DNA of 62,000 nt, taken from contig NC_049996.1 of NCBI RefSeq assembly GCF_000003815.2, forward strand, positions 6,373,731 to 6,435,730, written 5' to 3'. A program made the position numbers and the translations under genes. Shown here piece by piece: positions 10,258 through 40,782 of the stretch. This DNA comes from Branchiostoma floridae. Taxonomy: Eukaryota > Chordata > Leptocardii > Amphioxiformes > Branchiostomatidae. The notes beneath the pieces were generated by a model. The model was not told where the DNA came from and did no database searches. It saw only the letters and a list, made by a program, of their open reading frames with translations. Each line of letters opens with the position of its first letter. The stretch's first letter is position 1.

Positions 10258-10352
10258 AGATTTACCAGTGGCATAAGATACTGGCCAAAGATATTGCCGG
10301 CCAAAGGGGTCAGCAGGCCACTTTGATGCTATCTTATGCCACCGGTAAATCT
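10258..10352. mobile_element. small palindromic element (23-bp arms)
   Basis: The arm 10258-10280 (AGATTTACCAGTGGCATAAG and three more bases) is the reverse complement of 10330-10352 with one mismatch, around a 49-bp spacer. The outer base context is not duplicated in an obvious way. Probably a very small MITE or foldback element. Confidence 0.6.
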
Positions 10353-10359
10353 ACCTGGA

Positions 10360-11610
10360 AATCTACCCATCGAGTCTTACGTGATTTTTTGGGTTGGATA
10401 TGACAATTCAACATTGATCCAGGATGCCTTTTACCAACACAAACGAACTTTTTAAGTTACAACTAACACGTTGTATAGGTTGCGGTTTGTGTTTGCCGCA
10501 CTATAATGTGGTTTACCCTTGTTATATTAATAAGCATTATGAAAATTCAGACTTCTCCTACAGTCGGACGAGCCATAAATACTTGGATGTCTTCCTGCAC
10601 CATCGCTGATGTTTTCAAGAGACGAAATAACAGTCAACTTTCCATCAAAATTGTTTGCATAGGTTCCAAATGTAACTATTATCTCTGTAATCAACGGGGA
10701 ATAAAGGCTGGTTAAAAGGAACAGGCTACTTAACTACTCAGATAACCAGCAACCAGCATTGTCCAGAAATCGCGCCAGGAAGTTTGCAGACTATGAACTA
10801 GAACTTTTCATATAGGATGTGTCCGTGAGTCATGACTCGTTTCCGTGCAATAGTAGACAAGGACCCCATTGCAACATGGTGGCGACTGTCAGTCAAGGCT
10901 TTTACACGGCGTCGGACAGAGGTGGTTGCTGCATTTGTTACCAGTGCGTTACATGGTACACTGGACAACAACATTTTGTCCTGTCAACTGTAAAGAAGCA
11001 GGGAACCTGAAGAGTTCAATTTTCCATAAACAAACGGTGATGAATTATTTTTAATGATGCAGCACCAGTAATCCCCATGGACACTTCAGACATCTAAACG
11101 TTTAGAGCAGCCTTGAAACGTCGTCGATAACACCATGTGGTGGCCAAAGGGTACCCGGTGGAATTGTGGGACTTGCTTGACGTTACATTGATACTAACGA
11201 TCTTGCTATTGGTAGAAATAGATGACAGTCAGATCGACTGGTCGCTTCATGACTGCCCATGTGGCTAGTCTTAGAGCTGGGCTCAGATCTAACACTGATC
11301 AGATTTGGGACGCATGAAAATGTCATAACTGTGCAAAGCCTAAGGGGTAAAGTTAGAAACACAATCATTTGCTTTTCACTTTCTTTGAATCATTTCAAAG
11401 TCATTTCAACAAAAATGTTTCTTTCTCTAAAGCGTTTAGACATGTACATGATACGAAATCTATTATGAAGAAAATAAATCTTGTGTAACACGTGTTAGGA
11501 ACTATTCCGTAACAGTTGCATTTGTTCTGTACTTAAAGCTCAAGTTCACTCCAAGTCCACATATAATGCACCTTGAATGAGTTATATTTCCTAAATACAG
11601 GGGCTGGCAA
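10360..11610. other. 3' flank of the AMP deaminase gene; nothing recognised
   Basis: Only short frames are present. The minus-strand transcript must end here, but I see no canonical AATAAA on the minus strand near the stop codon. An ATTAAA lies around 11051-11056. The end of the 3' UTR is therefore unknown. Confidence 0.4.
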
Positions 11611-11616
11611 ATGTCG

Positions 11617-30969
<19,353 letters not shown>

Positions 30970-30997
30970 GTTGGAAGCTGGCAGTGTCTGGAACACA

Positions 30998-31132
30998 TTA
31001 TACCAGCATGATTACAAACCAAACGATGCCCAGTGCGAACACGGCGTAGAATGCCACATACCTCAACGACTTTTGCTCCTTCCAGTTCATGTTGATACTG
31101 GTTTTTAAGTAGATTTTCTTAAACACGTTCAT
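30998..31132 (-). CDS. putative tail-anchored microprotein (uORF or last exon)
   Basis: A 44-codon ATG ORF ending MNWKEQKSLRYVAFYAVFAL and GIVWFVIMLV-stop. The last 20 residues form one clear hydrophobic segment running to the stop, preceded by basic residues, as in a tail-anchored protein. The frame is open upstream for about 20 further codons (LTAERKKLYKSGQAIGET) to a possible acceptor (CTCACAG near 31180), so it may be the last exon of a longer protein. It stops 28 nt before the AMPD start codon on the same strand. A GTATGT donor-like site lies inside it (TTGAG|GTATGTGG). I do not recognise a family. Confidence 0.4.
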   Translation of the reverse strand: MNVFKKIYLKTSINMNWKEQKSLRYVAFYAVFALGIVWFVIMLV

Positions 31133-31199
31133 GGTCTCCCCAATCGCTTGACCTGACTTGTACAATTTTTTTCTCTCTGCTGTGAGGATTCCCTATTGG

Positions 31200-31960
31200 A
31201 TCATCATACGTGCAACTGTACAGGACCAGCCAGTGGGAATATCTCCACGTCACGCGGAGCTGTCTGGATAAATATCACACAGTGGGTCGGCATCCAGGCT
31301 ATTTCAGGCGCATGTAGAGAACATTCCCCGCACGTATTACCTTACCGCCACTACTGACGGCCACTGGTGTCAGGCCATATTTGCGTTGTTGGATAAAACA
31401 AAGGGGCATGTCCCCCACTCGACCAAGGTCTGGCAATGGTAGGCAACATGATAACTTTGATCTCTTCCACAACCCGCGAGGCTGGAGAGAAAAGTGTCGA
31501 AGATGTGAAGAAGCGCATGTGGACGGGCGGCAGGGTACGTGTACATTTCGAGTATGGCCACTAATTTTACAACGGACTACGTTCTTTGGATTGTAGCAGT
31601 TATTACCAGTCCGGCAGCCTCATGCAGACCACAGTATTCCATGGGCTCTACATGTTAAGGAGATGTGTGTTGGAGATGTAAGGCTTTGCAGGTTGTATTC
31701 AAATATGCAAATGAAAACTCACGATGAATGGGGTAGGGAATCTCCCGAGCAGCCCTTAACAACTGCCTGATATATTGATTGTTTGTCTGTTTATTAAGTA
31801 AGAAATGTAAGGTCTTTGTATAATATGTATCAAAATTGATGTCTTTCTCATTGAAAAATGTCACATGTTGCAGAATGCCTACAATGAAACAGAGAGAGTT
31901 TAGACAATTTTCTAATTGATGCAAATTTGATTCCAATTAATATTTCAACTATATGAAGCA
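31200..31960. other. upstream flank, no gene recognised
   Basis: Overlapping short frames on both strands (31370-31596, 31655-31936) resemble no family. TACGTGTACATTTCGAGTAT and a moderately GC-rich patch at 31220-31520 could be promoter-proximal DNA for the AMP deaminase, but I see no defining element. Confidence 0.3.
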
Positions 31961-32785
31961 TCACTTCAGCTATCTACATACCAAAAATCATGACGGTCCG
32001 TCACCCCCTTCTTGAGTGTTTCAAAGTCTGACACAAAACCGGTTACTGCAGATCCAAAACAAGCCGCTTGGGGAGCCAATCCTTCAGCACTTACTCTCAG
32101 CCGCTAGAGCCATCTACGACTCAAAATCATGACCAGAACTTGAGATATCAAACACGAGAGTTCCGCCGTAGTACCGTAACAAGCCGCTAGGGGCCAAAGT
32201 CTCATCAAGACCTACTCACATACCAAATGACAAGACTAGAAGTGGGTACCGGTACAGAAGATTCAGGTCCTGGTCCGGTTCAGGTCTAGAGGATCAGGTC
32301 CAGACCTGATTCAGTTTGTGAAAACTTGTGAATAGACGAAACTCAAAACAATGGCCCATTTTGCAAGAAATCTTTTTTGTGGAGTATACTAGTATTGGAC
32401 TCCCACTGGCGTTATAAAATCCTACAAGGCTGACTGCATCTCTACGATTGATTGTAAATGTTGGCAGAAATGACTATAGACTCTACTCTACTTCGCCCTT
32501 ATCATTTTCTTCGACCGGTTAGCCCCAAAAGGTGTGAATGTATGATCATATAATCTGCTAATTTTCCAATAGGTCCAACATCCGGTCCACCGAATTTTCT
32601 CAGGTCCGGTTTTTCTGGACCGGTCCAATAAGAAGAAAAAACGGTTTTGCACCGTACCGGTACCCAGCCCAAGACAAGACAATGCATCCAGGCGTTCTCG
32701 AGTTTTACTGGTTCTCTACAAACACACAAACACAGAAAACGCTACCCAAAATATAACCTTCTTGGCGAAGGTAATAAGATATGTA
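31960..32785 (-). mobile_element. octamer-rich element, reverse orientation, interrupted by a hAT MITE
   Basis: Read on the minus strand it starts TTACCTTCGCCAAGAAGGTT, then ATATTTTGGGTAGCG, a TG-rich run, then after the interruption TCTTGATGAGACTTTGGCCC and the GCCGCTTGGGG-type phrases in reverse. Two halves of one copy are separated by the insertion at 32237-32672. Confidence 0.7.
32237..32672. mobile_element. hAT-like MITE with 8-bp TSD
   Basis: The ends TAGAAGTGGGTACCGGTAC and GTACCGGTACCCAGCCCAA are inverted repeats. GACAAGAC at 32229-32236 and 32673-32680 is an exact 8-bp target duplication, the hAT hallmark. The 436-bp interior contains repeated AGGTCC/GGACCT phrases (TTCAGGTCCTGGTCCGGTTC) and codes for nothing. 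It is a sibling of 45870-46307. Confidence 0.85.
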
Positions 32786-33506
32786 TATATATATGTATAC
32801 CTATGTAATAAGAATGAAATTTTCACCATGAATTATTGCATCATCAAATAAATTGTATGGATGACATCAGTGCGCAAAGTGATTTTTGCCTGATTTTGTA
32901 ATTTTTTTTACCCTTCAGGCTCCTTCAGCGATGGTCAACATATGACAAAATATGAAAGAGCTGTAAGAAATGCTGATTACAAAACGTAAAGAAAATCCTC
33001 GACAATGCCGGTTACTCTTTTCTCTGGAACGCTATGAGGTCATAGCTAGACAATAAGCAAGTACTTAGCTAAGAAAGAGGCTGGAAGATGTATATATCAA
33101 GACATGTTTTCTTGTCTACAGACAATGGTAAGTTAAGATTTTTCAAAAAACTAAAAAGGGATACTCAATGGAAAATTATCTAACGTTACTAGGTAAATAT
33201 GAGGTAAGATCAGCAATGTGCAAACTTAGAATTATTTAGCGCCCACCTCCTTGAAATTGAGAACGGGCGGTACAAAAAGCTACCTGTGGGCAATAGAATC
33301 TGTAACTATTGTATTTCAAAACCAGTGAAAGACGTAATACTTAATATTTCTAAATGCTTTTGTCTAACGACCAGGAAAGAAACGAGCTATTCGAAGAGGC
33401 CTGCAAAAATTTCGAAACATTAGCTGACGAACACAAAACTATAACCCTGTTAACGTCACATAACCCACACATCATAGAAAAGTGGGACACGTCTTCTTCC
33501 ACTTGA

Positions 33507-33722
33507 ATCAATGAATGAATGAGTGAATGGATGGTTGTATGTATGTATGTATGAATGAATGAATGAATGAATGAATGTATGAATGTATGAATGTATGAAT
33601 GTATGTATGAATGTATGAATGAATGAATGGATGGATGAATGAATGAATGAATGGATGGATGAATGGATGAATGAATGAATGAATGAATGAATGAATGAAT
33701 GAATGAATGAATGAATGGTTTA
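33507..33722. repeat. (GAAT)n microsatellite with TGTA/TGGA variants
   Basis: Tetranucleotide array of GAAT with GTAT and GGAT variants. The minus-strand frame SFIHSFIHSFIH is the repeat, not a protein. It borders the LINE fragment on its 5' side. Confidence 0.95.
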
Positions 33723-33756
33723 TTCGATCAATATGATCAGACAAAAACTATATAGC

Positions 33757-34315
33757 ATGTCATGTGATTCTGTGGACTACGTTGAACACTTTTTTATGAG
33801 TGTAAATGTGTAAAGCCTTTATGGGCGCATATTGAAAAACTGTATTGTATCAACTATGGCATACTGTAAATGCAGAAATGTTCGCGGTGGATTAATGTTC
33901 GCGGTTTTCGCGGTGACCACTTCACCGCGAATTTAAATCCACCGCGAACATTTTTCTATCATGATATTAGATTGCAGTCTATGGTGTTACCGCGAACTTA
34001 AATCCACCGCGAAAAGTCCATTTTCCCGCTACCGCAAAATTAAATCCCCGCGAACTTAAATACATTTACAGTATCATTATCATTAGACTTGCATCATGTA
34101 ATTGTTGGCTATAAGCTCTATAATGTTGACAAATTTCAGTATATAAACATGTTGATAATGATTGGAAAACACAATATTTCAAAATACAAATACGGAAAAT
34201 ATGTAGGAACGATAACGTCACTTTTTGAGCAAGAGTGTGTACTGAGAGGTATTTCTTGATTCTCTCTTCTCTGTAACATCTCTGTAATATTGTAAATAAA
34301 GAATAAAGTCCATGG
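33757..34315 (+). mobile_element. L1/Tx1-like LINE 3' fragment interrupted by a MITE
   Basis: Nearly identical to 61690-61990: CACTTTTTTATGAGTGTAAA, GAAAAACTGTATTGTATCAA, TAATTGTTGGCTATAAGCTC and GAACGATAACGTCACTTTTT in the same order, ending with TTTCTTGATTCTCT, a TGTAAATAAAGAATAAAG poly(A) signal and tail. Encodes only the end of the ORF (zinc-knuckle segment onward). The MITE at 33862-34073 splits it. Confidence 0.88.
33862..34073. mobile_element. TTCGCGG-rich MITE (copy 1), TA target
   Basis: Ends TACTGTAAATGC and CATTTACAGTA are inverted repeats flanked by or including TA. The interior is built of direct and inverted TTCGCGGT / ACCGCGAA blocks followed by AATTTAAATCC. The empty site is visible in the related LINE near 61785. 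Other copies: 39531-39676 and 40783-40995. Confidence 0.85.
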
Positions 34316-34581
34316 CTACGGACGATGGGAAGATCTTTAAAAAAAATTCAAAAAAATAAAAGTATATAGCAGCCACAGGCTGAATTGCATACTTATACAC
34401 TTAAAATCATTGGCTAGGCAAATTACTGCTTTTACGAAATTACAGAACAAAACTTGCATTCTTAAAATCAACAATAAACGCTTAAAACAGATAGGTTTAA
34501 CGTTAAACCGATGTGGAAGTTTCCACATACACAATGCGTGGCCACACGTAGCTTACAATAGCTAACATGTTCAATATATGG

Positions 34582-34821
34582 CTAGAGTCCATTCAGGAGG
34601 TTGGTCATGTACGGGATAGGACTGTTCTTGTATCGGTTTGTCCTTGTCTTAATTGTGGCTAGAAGGTGACAGGACACTAAGTCCCTGTTGCTGATGTCGC
34701 CGCGTGTAGGTGGGAACCAGTTCCTGAATGTCTCTGACTCAATCAGACGCCTTGCAAAGCTGCGGCACAGGTCACGACGCCTGGCTTCTAGTTTTTGCAG
34801 TCTGCAGAGGATGTCATCCAT
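34582..34821 (-). pseudogene. LINE ORF2 C-terminal remnant
   Basis: Reads LEARRRDLCRSFARRLIESE, FRNWFPPTRGDISNRD and TRTNRYKNSPIPYMTNLLNG before the stop. This is the same type of CR1-like tail as 25748-26020 (R-LC-FA and RY-SPIP-MT-LLN). The first residues (MDDILCRLQK) come from the shared terminal motif at 34796-34841. Confidence 0.65.
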
Positions 34822-34849
34822 AAGATTTACTTGCTGTACAAATGTTCCA

Positions 34850-35720
34850 CGTTATTAGAACTCCTATCATTAAAACATTGGGGTGATAGATTTTCTCCAT
34901 TTTGGGTGCACATTCATTTCTAATTTGCATAATCCATATTTGATTGCATACGTCTCTTTCTAACATACCTGCATGCCGAACATCTGTGGTTCCATTGTTC
35001 AGTTACAGTATTCTCCTGGAAAGACCTTAACAAGAACGCCTCAGCAGTTCTAGAGCAAGCTGTTAAGGGACCAAAATTGGCTTTGACCTTAGTCTTCCCA
35101 AGAAGGAAAAGTATACCTGTAAAAGTATACCTCCAAGTTTTATGATGGTGAAAGTGAAAATCTACAAGTGTTTCAAAATAAGCGTTAAAGCTAGTTCACC
35201 GTTATCAGCGAGGTAATCTTTATTCGTTGTAATTGAAAAAAAATATTTAGGGATATCAAGTCGACACATGGTGGTTACAGATTGCAAAATGTACTAAATA
35301 TTGCGGCATAAAACCAACTTCCGTCGATTTGCTGTCCCTAGATACCGTGTTTATATATATAACGGATATAGGTTACCCCTTGTATATCAAGTAACTCTTT
35401 ATTGGCCTTATGAGTGGTGAATTAATCTACTTTGTGATTAGATGTAAATGGGAATTTACATAATTGGTATCTTTCAATATTCCTTTCTTTCTCAGTTATA
35501 TATCTCCGTTACATATGTTTGAGAGTCCTATCTCGAAGTGCAGTGGATTTCTAAACTTCCCTAAAGCACGTGGTAGGGACCTCAGAAATGTAGACAAATT
35601 CAGTCAGTTTCGAACGTCACGTTTTAGGAACACTACTTTGCCATATTGTGTAGAGATTTTAACTCCTATTAGACTTCAAAGGTTACGTTTTAATCATTCT
35701 CAATAGTTTTTTTAGATGGA
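34850..35720. other. no gene or repeat recognised
   Basis: AT-rich, with short frames only. AAAAGTATACCTGTAAAAGTATACCT near 35108 is a small local duplication. Confidence 0.4.
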
Positions 35721-35727
35721 TCAGAAC

Positions 35728-36120
35728 TAGGGGTGGGTACGGTGTAATGGTACAAAACAGGTTTTTCTTATTGGACCGGTCAAGAAAAACCGGACCTGAC
35801 AAAATTCGGTGAACCTGATGTTGGACCTATTGGAAAATGATCAGGCATTCACATGATGTGATCAGGCACGTTTTGGGGCTTGCCGGTCGAGGAAAATAAC
35901 AAGAGCGAAGTAGAGTAGAGTCTATGGTCATTTCTGCCAAGTTTTACAGTCAATAGTACAGAGGCAGTTAGCCTTGTAGGGTTTTATAACACCAGTGGGA
36001 GTCGAATACTCCACAAAACATATTTCTTTGTGGCGAAATGGACCATTGTTTTGAGCATCATACGTTCACAAGTTTTCACATACTGAATCAGGTTCAGGTC
36101 AAAACATGGACCTAATCCTC
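35728..36120. mobile_element. decayed hAT-like MITE
   Basis: Contains GGTTTTTCTTATTGGACCGG, TTGGACCTATTGGAAAATGA and AGAGTAGAGTCTATGGTCAT, the reverse of blocks in 32237-32672 and 45870-46307. The left end (TAGGGGTGGGTAC) is recognisable, the right end is eroded, and no target duplication can be seen. Confidence 0.65.
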
Positions 36121-36215
36121 TCTATTGTACATTGAACAAAGCAATTTAGTCGTCGCACTGCCGTCTTGTGTGAGTTTAGATAAACCAGTTCTGTCAATCT
36201 CTCTCTTACTAATTA

Positions 36216-37725
36216 TTACCTTTGCCATAATGACTAAGGTTATGTTTTGGGCGTGTGCGTCTGTCTGTGTAAACAGCATAACTCGAGAAGCCTTGGATGG
36301 ATCCTGATGATATTTGGTAGGTGGGTAGGGGTCGGAAAAACGAAAGTCAGGATCGATAATGCCCTAGCGGCTTGCTAAGGTACTGCAGCGGAACGTCCAT
36401 GCTGTGGTCGTGATTTTTGAGTGGTAGATAGCCCTCTGGGCAGAGAGTAGGTGCTGCGGCCTTTTTGGAACTGCTGGCACCGGTTTCAAACTTGTCGGAC
36501 GAGAAAAACTCGAGAATGTGTTGACGGATCGTCATAATTTTTGGTATGCAGATAGCCTAGTCTAACTTACATGAGAGAAATCTAATTATGCAAATCAAAA
36601 GCTTATCTACATAATTAATGAGGAAAGTTTATAAATCCACTGCATTCCATGATATGACTTTCAAACCTATCACCTATATAGCTGAGAAAGAGTGAAATGT
36701 CAATAGATATCAATTATGCAAATGGCTACCTCATTTTTATAATCAATAATAAAATGTTTGCTGTGTAGGTAGCCTGAGTGAAGACTTACACAATGAGATA
36801 CTAATTATGCAAATAAGAAGCTAATTTGCATGATTTATGAAGGAATCTCATAAATCCACTGCATTCCATGATAAGACTTTAAAATTTGTCACACATGTAA
36901 CTGAGGAAGAGGGCAGGGAGTAAGAGAAGTATGTCTGGGTCCCCTAGCGTTTTTGTTTTAGAGCTGCAGGAGCCGGTTTTGTTTCAGACTTTGAAAGAGA
37001 ATAAGTCAATAAGGGATGAGCGAATCATCATGATTTTGGGCATGCTGATAGCTTAAGTTATACTTGATACAATTTAGTATTGATTATGTAAATCGAAATC
37101 TAATTGCGAAATTCTGTAAACCGTTCCATCAAGAGGATAACTCACGAAAGGTACAACGGATTTTCATGATTTTTGGCATATAGTTACCGTCTTTTTGTAC
37201 AAAATAAAATAGTAATTGTGCAAAATAGTAAATTTGCGAGATTAATGAGAATATTCTGTAATAGCAGTTTCTTCCATGTATCTCTTGTCCTGGACATTCA
37301 GATACTTTTTAGCTTCATGACAAAGTGCGGCAAGTTTGAGCCCCTAACATTTGATTTTGGATCTACAGGGGCATTTTTTAAAGACATTCCAATGAGGAAT
37401 AGCTGCAGAGAGGAACAACGGAGTCATCATTTTAGGCATGCAGGTAGCTTAAGGAGGGATGTTGATAATAATATACAAGTTATGCAAATGAGGACCTAAT
37501 ATGCATAATTAATGAGGAAATTGTATAATTCATATCATTTTGCATAAAATTCACACAAACACAAACAAGTATGAGGTAACCGAACTCTAGTTGATAAGAG
37601 TTTGTGTGACCTTATCAAATAACATATAAAACAAAATGCACTGAGGAACACATTTATGTCTGCAGGCATCATTCTACATAACAAACCTGGTTTATTTAGC
37701 GAAGGTATATCTTCGTGGAAGTCTA
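36216..37725 (+). mobile_element. octamer-rich element (copy C), extended 3' part
   Basis: Starts TACCTTTGCCATAATGACTA and carries the AGCATAACTCGAGAAGCCTT and CTAGCGGCTTGCTAAGGTAC phrases, then the ATGCAAAT module array. It continues past the usual end through a second block ending GCGAAGGTATATCTTCGTGG at about 37715, suggesting two adjacent or fused copies. Confidence 0.7.
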
Positions 37726-37729
37726 CTTA

Positions 37730-38040
37730 TAATTGATCCTTAACAAAATAATCCCTAATTTGCATAACCTGTATTCAATTATGCAAATAATCACTCAAGT
37801 TATCGAAACCATCTTGAGTTATCCTCTTTCGCAGTCTGAAACAGAAATGGCCATTGCAGGTCTACCACTCAAGAATCAGGGCCATAGCGTATCCAGAACA
37901 CAAGATATCAGCTGCAGCCTGTTAGAATGCGCTAGGGGATCATTATCGAATTTGATATAGACCTATTCGTTTTCCCAACCTCTTTTCACCTACTAAATAT
38001 CATAACGATCCATCTAAAGTTCCTCGATTCTTTCTAAATG
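37730..38040 (-). mobile_element. octamer-rich element fragment, reverse orientation
   Basis: Contains CCTAATTTGCATAACC, CAATTATGCAAATAATCACT, AAGATATCAGCTGCAGCCTG and GCTAGGGGATCATTATCGAA, the reverse of the usual 5' phrases, ending AATATCATAACGATCCATC. It lies back to back with copy C. Confidence 0.6.
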
Positions 38041-38049
38041 ATGTGATTT

Positions 38050-38460
38050 TCCATAGCCCATTAAGAGCCACCTGGTGGCTATTTGTATGTTATGTGTATG
38101 TCTGCCTATCAGTACAGTTTCATAATTTCCAACTTGAGAGTATTTTTTTTACTATTAAACACATCAAAGGAAAGCTTCCATGCACCGAACCTGCAGAATA
38201 TCGCGCTCTTACATGCTTCATCAGTCTGCCTCAGCAACAACAAATTTCATCTTGTTTTTATGAGCTTTTGCATGTCTCTATACTACTGGTGCCCTCTCAA
38301 ACAAAAGACCAGTTTACAACATCGTAACCAGTTTGTAACATCGAAAGCAAAAATTCTGTGATCCTGCGTATGTGTTGTTAATGGTGGTTAAGGCGCAAAA
38401 TGCATTTGTTGTCTTGTGGGTCCACTTTGGGAAGCTGCTTTAAAAGCTTTTCTGGTCTCC
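38050..38460. other. no gene recognised
   Basis: Two overlapping plus-strand frames of 92-94 codons (38043-38361) are open but their proteins look like translated non-coding DNA; I see no motif or splice context. Confidence 0.4.
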
Positions 38461-38466
38461 CGGGAG

Positions 38467-38545
38467 CCCCTGACTAAGTGCGGAGCCCCTGACTAAGTGC
38501 GCCCGAGCCCGGGAGCCCCTGACTAAGTGCGCCCGAGCGTGATGG
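38467..38545. repeat. GC-rich direct repeats
   Basis: GGAGCCCCTGACTAAGTGCG occurs three times (starting near 38463, 38482 and 38512), partly joined by CCCGAGCCC. A local tandem expansion. Confidence 0.85.
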
Positions 38546-38744
38546 GATAAATGCAGTCCACGTTTTGGCAGTCTTTTACTAACCGCCCTGGAATTAAAAT
38601 GTGACTAAACATGATGCTTGACATCGTTTTGAATTGTATTTGTAGGGGAATACTAAGTTTCAGGATAGCGCCAAATTACTGAAGAAGGGAACGGATAATT
38701 CGTGTGAAATGTGTTCAATTAATGGAAGGTCCACCCCAAACGCA

Positions 38745-39090
38745 AACACACAAATAGTGTGGCGTAATCTGCAGCGCGTTGGGCTCAGGCCCAAGAGATC
38801 CCGAGTTGGAACCCTGCCATGTCACCGATCGTGTGCCCCCGGAAAAGGCCCTTTACACGACTTTCTTCACTTCACTCGGGTGAAAATGAGTACCTAGAGC
38901 CGTCCCTCCGATAGGACCTCAAATTGAGGTCCAGTGTTTTGGGGGGAGCCACACCCCAAGCACGTTAAAGAACCCGCCACACTTATCGAAAATACTAGGG
39001 GGTCTCCCCGTGTGAGTGGATCAAACCTTACAGTCGGTACACAGACAACAAAGTCTTCAGCAAGTTGAAGTTGGTAGCCTCAAACGAAAG
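38745..39090 (+). mobile_element. tRNA-derived SINE
   Basis: A pol III promoter-like head: box A-like TGGCGTAATCTGCAGCGCG near 38760 and box B-like AGTTGGAACCCTG near 38804, spaced as in tRNA genes. The body includes CTTCACTTCACTCGGGTGAA, AATGAGTACCTAGAGCCGTC and ACGTTAAAGAACCCGCCACA. It cannot fold as an intact tRNA, so it is a SINE and not a tRNA gene. The 3' limit is approximate. Confidence 0.65.
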
Positions 39091-39530
39091 AAGATAAGAA
39101 GGGTGTCGGCCGGGAATGATATTCAAGTTTTGGATATCTGTTTCCAGCCTCCGGTTGAAACAACCTGAAAAGGAAAGATGCCAGACCGCTTCTATCAGTG
39201 TGTTCAGTCATTGAATGGACGTGTCTAAAGTAATGATGAACAGTGCCCTTCCTTCTCTACTTACATTGCACCGTGTACGATCGTCATGCAATAAAGTTAT
39301 TCTTTGATAGGACCCTTACACGGGCACTGAATGCATCAAATAGGGACCATAATTGAAGTAATAAATATGTAAATGGTGTAGTTTTGAGATGCCATCTTGA
39401 CAATAGGACTTTAAAAGTCAAGTAAGTGATCAGGTTTTACCCACCCACACAATGGGAAGTTTTGATTTGCTGTTTATATTTGAGGACCTGGGGATGCCGG
39501 TACAAACCACCAGTGGTCCTGGTTTCTGAA

Positions 39531-39676
39531 TACTGTAAATGCATTTAAGTTCGCGGGGATTTAATTTCGCTGTAGAGGGAAAAAGGACTGTTCATGGTGG
39601 TTTTAAGTTCGCGGTAAATTTCCAATGCGAAAACCGCGAACATAAAACCGCCGCGAAAAGTTCTACATTTACAATA
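39531..39676. mobile_element. TTCGCGG-rich MITE (copy 2, shorter)
   Basis: Ends TACTGTAAATGCATTTAAG and CTACATTTACAATA, with TTCGCGGGGATTTAATTTCG and GAAAACCGCGAAC inside. About 146 bp, with an internal deletion relative to copies 1 and 3, and in opposite internal order. Confidence 0.75.
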
Positions 39677-39679
39677 TCT

Positions 39680-40780
39680 CACCATCCACCAGGTCTGCCT
39701 CACCCCTGACCATGGCACCTGTCGGCTATCCTTCACGGCTGACCGGGCAGATGTCACTGGCTGGTGTCGTGTGTCTAAAAAACGTGCAACTCCTCACAAG
39801 TCGCCCCGCGAAGGTCATAGGCCACAAAGTAACTAAGGTACCATAGTATTTATATTCTGGGTCACAGCCGAACTGTAATAAACATGAAATACTTGAAGGT
39901 ATACCCGAATGATTGTCTAACTCGCATTTGTCAAGGAATGAATAATCAATTATTGCATCTGTGATGCAGATAAATTACGTCACTCATCAAGTAGTACATT
40001 TAAAATGTCTAGGGCGCCCTCGCCTCATCCAGAATGAATCTTATCAACACAGACTTTCAAGTAAAGCATTGTATCTTATATTTTTTTTATCGCATCTTAT
40101 CTCTGTACCATGATAATTAAACAAATAAGAGCATTATCTTCATTGGGTTTAATTTGGTCACATTCTTGTTATACCTTGACAATAACATGCCTATCAATCC
40201 CAGATGCATATTTTTCAATGTTGTTCAAATGCAACGTCCATAACGTTACATTAAGCAGATATGATGTTCATTTATGCCGCGTTGTGAACTATGCCTTTTC
40301 CGGAAAGATCTTTTCCGGCAGATCTACCAGCCACACGCGGGCTACAACATGACAGGGTACCAAATCATACTCGATACAGAGCTATTTCAGCATGGACAGA
40401 ATGTTTTGCACCAGACTGTAACCTCCTTGATTTTCCGTATATATGACACAATTTGTAGGCACTGCGTCTCCGCATCTGTGGGAGGTGAACAATACTTCTT
40501 CTCGAGATTAAGAAAAAGGAACTAAAATATGCAGGTTCTGTGATGTTTAGACACGATGGTTTAGAAGAGAGTAGTTTTTGTCTGTTCACGTGGAAAAAAT
40601 CGGATGGAATTTTGTGGCCTCTTTGAAGAGCTCCTTTCTTTTGTAAGTTTAGTCTATTCATTCGTCCGCCACATTTGACGCGCAGTATTTGCATCAGCAC
40701 GAGTTGCTGGTAGTCACAGACTTTTAAGCTGAAAGTAATTTGATGCGAGACAACAAAACGTTTTGAATGCTCTAAAAACG
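39680..40780. other. no gene recognised
   Basis: Frames of 60-110 codons overlap on both strands (40110-40700) without motifs. TTTTCCGGAAAGATCTTTTC near 40299 is a small local repeat. Confidence 0.4.
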
Positions 40781-40782
40781 GC

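Noticed and set aside
33508-33744. Open frame rich in SFIHSFIHPFIH
   Set aside because: It is a direct translation of the GAAT tetranucleotide microsatellite.
38745-38830. Functional tRNA gene
   Set aside because: Box A- and B-like motifs are present but no cloverleaf can be formed, and a SINE-type body follows.
40110-40700. Overlapping 80-111-codon frames
   Set aside because: Both strands are open over the same DNA and neither protein has recognisable features.
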